DNA from: Salvia splendens
Lineage: Eukaryota; Streptophyta; Magnoliopsida; Lamiales; Lamiaceae
Assembly (NCBI RefSeq): GCF_004379255.2
Contig: NC_056047.1
Coordinates: 25,248,293-25,312,292, forward strand
Reading direction: 5' to 3'
DNA length: 64,000 nt
Below the pieces are notes generated by a model that saw nothing but the letters and a program-made list of their open reading frames with translations, was not told the DNA's origin and searched no databases. The number at the start of each line of letters is the position of its first letter. Position 1 is the first letter of the stretch. Both the position numbers and the translations under genes were made by a program. This document shows positions 58,288-64,000 of this stretch, piece after piece.

Positions 58288-58560
58288 TTAGTGATCAAGA
58301 TATAACTAATCTTAAGTGTATAACTAGAGAACAAATCTCAGCCACACATCTTAATGGAACAAATATTATTTATTTTAATAATCTAAAATAGGCCAAGGGT
58401 ATTTTTGGAAATTACATTATGAAATTTCATTGTGTGTTGCCGTTTTTTTCACGTTCATCACTCATTTTCCTCTGTAATAGGAGAGTAATACCATTATCTG
58501 ATGACATAAATATAGCATAATTGATCACGCTGCCCCCGTCCTCACACCTAGATTCTGGCC

Positions 58561-58788
58561 ATGGACGGCGGCGGATAGAAGCCGTTTCTCGAGAAGCGAG
58601 GCGGCGGCGACAGCTTCTTGAAGAGTTTCGGCTCGGAGTTGAAGATGCTGTGGGGGATTTCTGGGCCGGCGATATTCACCTACATCTGTCAGTATTCGCT
58701 CGGCGCCCTCACGCAGACCTTCGCAGGCCAAGTCGGGGAGCTCGAGCTTGGGGAATTTTTAGAGGTTAGGGTTCCGGCAAGTGTGTAG
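58561..58788 (+). pseudogene. Captured MATE (DTX) efflux transporter first-exon fragment
   Basis: ATG 58561 reads MDGGG, a TAG (58576-58578), then KPFLEKRGGGDSFLKSFGSE, LKMLWGISGPAIFTYICQYS and LGALTQTFAGQVGELELG. The GPAIFT..CQYSLGA.TQTFAGHVGELEL pattern is the first transmembrane region of plant DETOXIFICATION/MATE antiporters, membrane proteins that export metabolites or toxins. After LELG the text leaves the family (intron or foreign DNA) and stops at 58786. One premature stop and loss of the other eleven helices make it a non-functional fragment. Confidence 0.82.
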
Positions 58789-59164
58789 AGGATTTCGGGG
58801 ATTTGGCGGTATGCTTTTGCTTCGACAGCTGCTCGGATCGATTCTTCGAGATTCGATTTCGGAGAAGATGGATGGGAAAGAGCTCGGATTGGAGCTACTC
58901 TGACGTCGCCTCAATTGCATTATAATAATTCAAGCAAGATATTTACTATGTATTTGAATGTTGTATTCACAACGATCATTGGAGTTTGCATTTTTTATTT
59001 GAATATTATTAAACTTTCAAAATATAATCGAACGTCATAGCATAAACTTGTGCAATCACGATAATTAAAGTACAGAAATTAAAGGACATATATACCCTAA
59101 GATAGTCAAATTTCTAGCATCATCTCGTAAACGTACAATTTGAAAGATCATATTTCATTGAGTA

Positions 59165-59860
59165 TAAAACACATCACTCTTGGCATTATATTACTTTACT
59201 GTTGTTTACAAAACACATCACTCTTAGCATTATATTACTTCACTGTTGTTTACAAAACACATCACTCTTAGCATGATCTTACTTCACTGTTGTTTACAAA
59301 ACACATCACTCTTAGCATGATCTTACTTCACCGTTGTTTACAAAACACATCACTCTTAGCATGATCTTACTTCATTGTTGTTTACAAAATACATCACTCT
59401 TAGCATGATCTTACTTCACTGTTTTTTACAAAACACATCACTCTTACCATGATCTTACTTCACTGTTGTTTACAAAACACATCACTATTAGCATGATTTT
59501 ACTTCACTCTTGTTTACAAAACACATCACTTTTATAATGATTTTACTTCACTCTTGTTTACAAAACAAATCACTCTTAGCACGATTTTACTTCACTCTTG
59601 TTTACAAAACACATCACTCTTAGCATGATTTTACTTCACTCTTGTTTACAAAACACATCACTCTTAGCATGATTTTACTTCACTCTTGTTTACAAAACAC
59701 ATCACTCTTAGTATGATTTTACTTCACTCTTGTTTACAAAACACATCACTCTTAGCATGATTTTACTTCACTCTTGTTTACAAAACACATCACTCTTAGC
59801 ATGATTTTACTTCACTCTTGTTTACAAAACACATCACTATGTTGTTAACAAAACACATCA
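59165..59860. repeat. 44-bp minisatellite in second family C element
   Basis: About sixteen units, with TTACTTCACTCTTGTTTACA and AAACACATCACTCTTAGCAT words. Early units carry ACTGTTG in place of ACTCTTG, so the array has two sub-types in order. Same unit as 46180-47495. Confidence 0.93.
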
Positions 59861-60045
59861 ATTTCAAGTTCAAAATTATGACACATCAATTGCCTGCTCA
59901 TTCCAATCGAATAACAAAAAACGAAATCCGTCAAAAATGTGCATTCAAATGAATAATCCGTCAAAAATTGACTCTCTATAAATATAGATGGTATGTTTAG
60001 TTTTAATCACAACGCAACAGCATTACAATTATTTTGATCACAGAA

Positions 60046-60342
60046 ATGGTGAATTCCAAAGGCACAAAATCTCTAGGGAGAAGGAAAATTCCAATGAGGA
60101 AAATCGAGAATAAATCAAGCCTGCAAGTCGCCTTCACCAAGCACCGCGGCTGGCTCTTCCGCAAAGCCACCGAACTCTCCATCCTCTACGGTGCGGAAGT
60201 CGCGATTCTGGTGCAGTCCCCGGCGCAAAAGCTCTACCCTTTCGGCCACCCCGCTCTGATCGACCACATCGATCCGATCTCCTGCCGCCGCTGCGACGAC
60301 GACGGGTACAAGGCGGCGATGAAGGTGGAGAAGAGGAGATGA
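60046..60342 (+). CDS. Captured type I MADS-box domain ORF (AGL62-like), intact frame
   Basis: From ATG 60046: MVNSKGTKSLGRRKIPMRKI, then ENKSSLQVAFTKHRGWLFRK and ATELSILYGAEVAILVQSPA, QKLYPFGHP. This is the N-terminal MADS DNA-binding/dimerisation domain of the type I (M-alpha) group, which in plants regulates endosperm and gametophyte genes. About 98 codons with no internal stop. After GHPALIDHI the residues (SCRRCDDDGYKAAM) no longer follow the family, so the C-terminal domain is missing. It lies wholly inside a transposon. A free MADS domain could in principle bind DNA or partners; expression is unknown. Confidence 0.78.
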   Translation: MVNSKGTKSLGRRKIPMRKIENKSSLQVAFTKHRGWLFRKATELSILYGAEVAILVQSPAQKLYPFGHPALIDHIDPISCRRCDDDGYKAAMKVEKRR

Positions 60343-60554
60343 ATTCAATTTGCCTACGTAACCTATTTTTGGCTATGCAATGACCATTATACCCCCACCT
60401 GGTTATTATGGAGTAAATTTGTGATTGAGGGAACTAATTTCTCCTTAATTTCGAAAATTACATGTATTAATAATAGCCATTGATTTTCTTGATTTTGTGG
60501 CTGTGATTTGTTCTCTAGTTATAGGTTTAAGGGGCTCTTGCCATAGATCACTAC

Positions 60555-60576
60555 TATATATATATATATATATATA
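60555..60576. repeat. (TA)n microsatellite
   Basis: Eleven TA units, shared border of family C (left) and family A (right) ends. Confidence 0.95.
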
Positions 60577-61181
60577 GGGGTGCATTATAATGATAACACC
60601 AATTTGTGTGATAACCCTATAACTAAACCTTCACCACACATTTTTAAAATATGTGGTCTAGATTTATTATTACAAAACTATCATTTTATCAAATAAAACT
60701 ATCATATTTCGGATATATTAAGGGAAAAATTGTCATTTCGCTATAAAATTGGAGGGTAAGAAGAAAACGTGAATTAAACGTTGCATTCAATTTCTCTCAC
60801 ACTCAAACCCTCCGAATCGCATTTCAAACCCTTGCTTCTTCAGTTTCGAAGGAAAAATCATCCAAATTCTGGAATATGTCGAAGGAAAACGCTCAAGCAT
60901 CATCGAAGGAAGGCTGGATGAAGTTTATTACTTATTTCACTTTTGTTTTTGCTCGATTTTATCATTTTGCCAGAGATTCTCATTTTTTTTAGATTCTAGA
61001 GTTTTTTAGTGTAGATTTAGAGTTACATATGACAGCATGATGAATTTACTTTGAATTTACTTCATACTTGGTTTTGTATCATCAATTCATACCTTATTCC
61101 ATGATGAATTATTGTTTTAAATTATAAAATGATAGTTTCAGGGGATAAAATAATAGTTTCAAATGGTAAAATGATACCAGG

Positions 61182-61266
61182 GATAGAAATCAACTGCTTC
61201 TACTAATGTATTGAATTTCATACCAATCATTGGCTTCAAAGCATCATCATAAACAGGAATGTACAT
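61182..61266 (-). pseudogene. FAR1 DNA-binding domain exon, duplicated partial copy
   Basis: Minus strand from ATG 61266: MYIPVYDDALKPMIGMKFNT, then LVEAVDFY, after which the match to its twin ends. It lies about 337 bp from the fuller copy (61448-61603) and shares its flanking intron-like text, so a segment of the element was duplicated directly. Confidence 0.65.
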
Positions 61267-61447
61267 AGCTACAAATCAGTAAAACTATCATTTTATCAAC
61301 TCAGAGTATCATTCTATCTGGCAAAACTATCATTTTATCAACTCGGAGTATCATTATATCCGGCAAAACTATCATTTTATGCAGTAAACCTAACATTTAT
61401 AAGCCAAAAGTATCATGTTAACACATAATCGGCAATGCATAATATAA

Positions 61448-61603
61448 TTACATAATATCATGAACTAATTTGTTGCCCAGTTTACGAATGCCAAAATCAA
61501 CTTAACGAGCATAATGTTCATAGAAATCAGCTGCTTCTACTAATGTATTGAATTTCATTCCAATCATTGGCTTCAAAGCCTCATCACAAACAGGAATGTA
61601 CAT
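61448..61603 (-). pseudogene. FAR1-type DNA-binding domain exon (decayed)
   Basis: Minus strand after an acceptor-like TTTGTAG: MYIPVCDEALKPMIGMKFNT, LVEAADFYEHYAR, a TAA, then VDFGIRKLGNK. The pattern P.IGM.F.(L)EA..FY..YAR..(G/D)F.IRK is the start of the FAR1 domain, a zinc-binding module of MULE-derived transposases and of the domesticated FAR1/FHY3 transcription factors. One in-frame stop and loss of everything downstream make it a remnant. Within a TIR element it is either the relic of the family's own transposase or a captured FRS gene exon; the first is more attractive but unproven. Confidence 0.75.
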
Positions 61604-62166
61604 ACCTACAAATCAGTAAAACTATCATTTTATCAACTCAGAGTATCATTCTATCCGGCAAAACTATCATTTTATCAACTCAGAGTATCATTCTATCCGA
61701 CAAAACTATCATTTTATGCAGTAAACCTACCATTTATAAAAAGTATCATGTTAATACATAATCGGCAATGCATAATATGTCATTTTGTCAGGTTAAAGTA
61801 TCATTTTATCAACTTATATGCAAAATTGAAAACATCTTCCCGGTCACAATTATGCGAGAAATATGGAAACAAAATCTGGAGATTATGGAATAATGAACCA
61901 AATCGGAAGAAAATATGGAGCCTATGGAAATAAAATAGGCGAGAAATATGGAAACAAAATCGCTGAGAAGAGAGAATCGAACTGAGAGAGAGTGAAAGAA
62001 TGGAGCGAAATTCAGAAATTAAATGAGGGAAATGACATATTTACCCTATGTACCTTTTTTATGAAGTAAATCTAAGTTTGAATCTCAGCCACAAGATTAG
62101 AAAATATGTGTGGTTCAGATTTGGTTATAGAATTATTACGTGATTTGGGGGTTATCATATGATCAC

Positions 62167-62169
<3 letters not shown>

Positions 62170-62209
<40 letters not shown>
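62170..62209. repeat. (TA)n microsatellite
   Basis: About 20 TA units, border of family A and family D ends. Confidence 0.95.
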
Positions 62210-62212
<3 letters not shown>

Positions 62213-62526
62213 ATGTATTCATTTCCTTTTTGCATATTTCCTCCTTTTTCCTTCTTGATCTCAGCCCCACGATTTTGTCATCCGACGGTTAGATTGGTGC
62301 CACGTGTCATTTAATAATGCATATTTTCAGTTGAATAATGCACACCGACTAATAATGCACCATTATAGTGTAATAATGCAGATTTTCAGTTGAATAATGC
62401 ACACCGACTAATAATGCACCATTATAGTGTAATAATGCAGATCATCTGAACCATTGATGAATGAGATCTAACGGCCCATATTAAGAAGGATAAAGGATCT
62501 AAGGGATGAATAGGAGAATAACGCTC

Positions 62527-62529
<3 letters not shown>
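62210..62529. mobile_element. Family D short element between (TA)n tracts
   Basis: 320 bp between two TA tracts. The ends are weakly inverted (GGGATGTATTCATTTCCT at left; GGGGAGCGTTATTCTCCTAT read inward at right). The interior has a direct repeat of about 64 bp with TTTTCAGTTGAATAATGCAC and CCGACTAATAATGCACCA (62325-62440). Non-coding. Confidence 0.6.

Positions 62530-62581
<52 letters not shown>
62530..62581. repeat. (TA)n microsatellite, about 26 units
   Basis: Border of families D and E. Confidence 0.95.
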
Positions 62582-62584
<3 letters not shown>

Positions 62585-62870
62585 AGATGATCAAAATAAA
62601 AATGCATTTAAATCCAGAAATGCTCCCCAAATCTTGGCCCTAGGATTAGATGATCTAATGGTCAATAATTAACCAAAAACATGGAAGGTCATAATTAAGC
62701 AATTTTAGGTCATATTATAATATTTGGGTTTAATGTCATGCTAAGATCATTTTAGGTCATTCTTTGTTAGCATGACCTAAAAATTAACTAACTATGACCT
62801 AAAAGTGCCCTACGTATGATATTGTTCTGCGTTTCTGTATTTAAATCTAGTTTTGCATAGATTAAAACCA
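62582..62870. mobile_element. Family E short TIR element between (TA)n tracts
   Basis: 289 bp. Left end AATGCATTTAAATCCAGAAA and right end, inward, AACTAGATTTAAATACAGAA are inverted relatives. The interior repeats a TAGGTCAT word in both directions (62700-62805). Non-coding MITE-like sequence. Confidence 0.7.
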
Positions 62871-62891
62871 TATATATATATATATATATAT
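62871..62891. repeat. (TA)n microsatellite, right end of the chain
   Basis: About ten TA units; last tract of the chain. Confidence 0.9.
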
Positions 62892-63037
62892 GATTTGAAA
62901 TTTTTTTATCCTATATATGAATATTAATACCTCTATTACTTAATAAATCTCTTTGTTAATATTTCACATATAAGTGGTAAAAAAAATTTAAGTCCGAATA
63001 TTATTATCTGATATTTTTTGTAAATAGGATAAATATT

Positions 63038-63360
63038 TGTTATGAGGAAGGCTGGGCACCATGGATTGAACGAACAAAACGAACAAATAGAAGAATAAGA
63101 TAAACCCTAGTTGAGGTGCTAGGGGCGATTTCAGGCAGAACGGGAATGAGAATATGTTTATACTTTATTTCTCAATGAATAAAAGAGTACATAGACCTCT
63201 AATTTATAGAATACTAACTAGACTCAATAAAGATAAAGATCGCATAAAAATAGCTTACTAAAATAGAAGATATTCTAAATAAAATAAAATCAAGAAAGAT
63301 ATAATGGAGATCTTGGGCGATATATGCTTGACGAGATTCACAAGATCGAGGGCCCTATCA
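63038..63360 (-). repeat. 3' LTR of a minus-strand retrotransposon at right edge
   Basis: On the minus strand it starts TGATAGGGCCC and ends CTCATAACA (TG/CA), 323 bp. It carries TATAAATTAG (63208-63199) and, about 35 bp on, GAAATAAAG, a promoter and polyadenylation layout normal for short LTRs. A purine tract adjoins it at 63361-63372. The partner LTR lies beyond the window, so the call rests on structure alone. Confidence 0.65.
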
Positions 63361-63372
63361 ACTCCCCCATCG
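63361..63372 (-). other. Polypurine tract of right-edge retrotransposon
   Basis: Minus strand CGATGGGGGAGT directly before TGATAGGG; correct place and composition for plus-strand priming. Confidence 0.65.
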
Positions 63373-64000
63373 TTGAAAATCACCTTGCCGTCAAGGTAGA
63401 AGGAAAAATAAGAACGGCTGAACTCTTATCACTTTTTCAATGTGTGTAGCAACCTTAGTGATTGCAAGTTGCTCACCCACTACCTTGATAATGGCGTTCT
63501 CAAGTAGGTGACAAAGTTCACCATAGAAGATGACATATGAATGAATGTCAGGAGAAAGCATTTTTGGTATTCTAGCAAACTCTACACTATTCGAGCTGAC
63601 CATATGAGAATTAATCACTCCAATTGGCTTATCCAGGTCATAAATTGGAGACTTAATATGTTGAGTCAGTGAAATAGCAACGTATGAATCCTCTGCTGCA
63701 GCTATCTGCCTAGCGACGTCCCAGCTTGCTGTTTCGATTGAACGAACTTCTACCCGTTCCTCTGCTCTCCCAGAATCAAGTGACAGATCATTCTCGGCAA
63801 GCTCCCCAAACTCCCTGGAGGTTCCCCATCTAAGCCTGCTACAACAGCAATCCAGCTTCTCTCCTCTTCAGACTTGAAACCATCTTCAATGATTACATTA
63901 TTTCCAACCTCATCCAAATCAACAACAAAGGCTGTATGCAGAAACACCCTGGCTGTATGTCCTTCATCTCCATCAACAGGGAAAACATGGATCATTATCA
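63373..64000 (-). pseudogene. Internal 3' part of right-edge retrotransposon, decayed, unrecognised
   Basis: Two minus-strand frames are open (63995-63750, MIHVFPVDGDEGHTARVFLH; 63618-63391, ending FLFFLLP), with no domain I can name. Their place upstream of a purine tract and LTR suggests the tail of a polyprotein or 3' untranslated DNA. The lack of integrase or RNase H words within 630 bp means the lineage cannot be stated. Confidence 0.35.

Larger units (their letters stand above)
58287..60554. mobile_element. Second family C TIR element, carrying MATE and MADS-box fragments
   Basis: Left end GGTTAGTGATCAAGATATAA..AACTAGAGAACAAATCTCAG and right end (inward) GTAGTGATCTATGGCAAGAG..AACTAGAGAACAAATCACAG match those of 45416-48441 in the same orientation. 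Long (TA)n tracts stand on both sides. Inside: a MATE transporter first-exon fragment, the 44-bp minisatellite, then a MADS-box ORF. The same plan as the sister with completely different genes shows that the ends and minisatellite are the element and the genes are cargo. Confidence 0.85.
60577..62169. mobile_element. Second family A TIR element, inverted relative to the first, with FAR1 remnants
   Basis: Left end GGGGTGCATTATAATGATAA..TAACCCTATAACTAAA; right end, inward, GTGATCATATGATAACCCCC..CGTAATAATTCTATAACC. These equal the right and left ends of 43075-44928 respectively, so the two copies are in opposite orientation. It contains GATAAAATGATA-type repeats (61270-61400, 61610-61700), a directly duplicated exon with a FAR1 domain on the minus strand, and a CT-rich, leader-like stretch with ATG 60876 (MSKENAQASSKEGWMK) of unknown origin. 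It is less reduced than the first copy. Confidence 0.82.

Noticed and set aside
59165..59860. Regularly spaced repeats resembling a CRISPR array
   Set aside because: Units are contiguous with no unique spacers, and the DNA is plant nuclear; it is a minisatellite.
43011..62891. Reading the TA-bordered elements as Stowaway (TA duplication) or Helitrons
   Set aside because: The ends lack the Stowaway CTCCCTC start, and there is no 5' TC / 3' hairpin-CTRR layout of Helitrons; long TIRs and long TA tracts point elsewhere.

Overview
The window is plant nuclear DNA, most likely from a eudicot. The evidence is plant-type LTR retrotransposons (Ty3/gypsy chromoviruses, an Athila-like gypsy element, a Ty1/copia element) primed from initiator tRNA-Met, plus fragments of typical plant genes: type I MADS-box, MATE/DTX transporter, GT47 exostosin and a FAR1 DNA-binding domain. 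I found no complete host gene, no tRNA or rRNA, and nothing bacterial.

Left two thirds (1-41533): one nest of retrotransposons, three levels deep. The outermost is chromovirus gypsy-1 (+), whose left part lies outside the window; its pol runs 1-1516 and resumes at 14735, and its 3' LTR is 15507-16151 plus 39374-41533. Its integrase gene was hit by gypsy-2 (minus, 1517-14729, 5-bp duplication AAACA), a short-bodied element with about 395 bp between its LTRs. One gypsy-2 LTR was then hit by a copia element (5579-13406, truncated at its 3' end). Separately, the gypsy-1 3' LTR was hit by gypsy-3 (minus, 16152-39373, LTRs of about 3.26 kb, duplication AAAAA). Upstream of its gag, gypsy-3 was hit by Athila-like gypsy-4 (+, 24576-34604, duplication TCAAG). 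Every coding region carries stops or frameshifts, so all copies look dead, though gypsy-4 and copia are only lightly damaged.

Right third (41534-62891): a chain of terminal-inverted-repeat (TIR) DNA elements abutting at (TA)n microsatellites. At least five end-families occur. Family A (43075-44928 and 60577-62169) holds arrays of a GATAAAATGATA-type repeat, and one copy carries a decayed FAR1 domain. Family B (44946-45401, and the right end at 58249) is rich in GTTGACAT. Family C (45416-48441 and 58287-60554) has a common plan: left gene fragment, 44-bp minisatellite, right gene fragment. Its cargo is zinc-ribbon, small membrane protein and GT47 in one copy, and MATE and MADS-box in the other. 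Families D and E are short. Between them, at about 49816-57610, lies a tandem array of six units of about 1.3 kb, each with a 72-codon exon-like ORF on the minus strand (broken in the first).

Right edge (63038-64000): an LTR of 323 bp with a polypurine tract, belonging to a further minus-strand retrotransposon that runs out of the window.

The strongest candidate for something undescribed is the (TA)n-nested element chain, in particular family C, which swaps different host gene fragments around a conserved minisatellite core.
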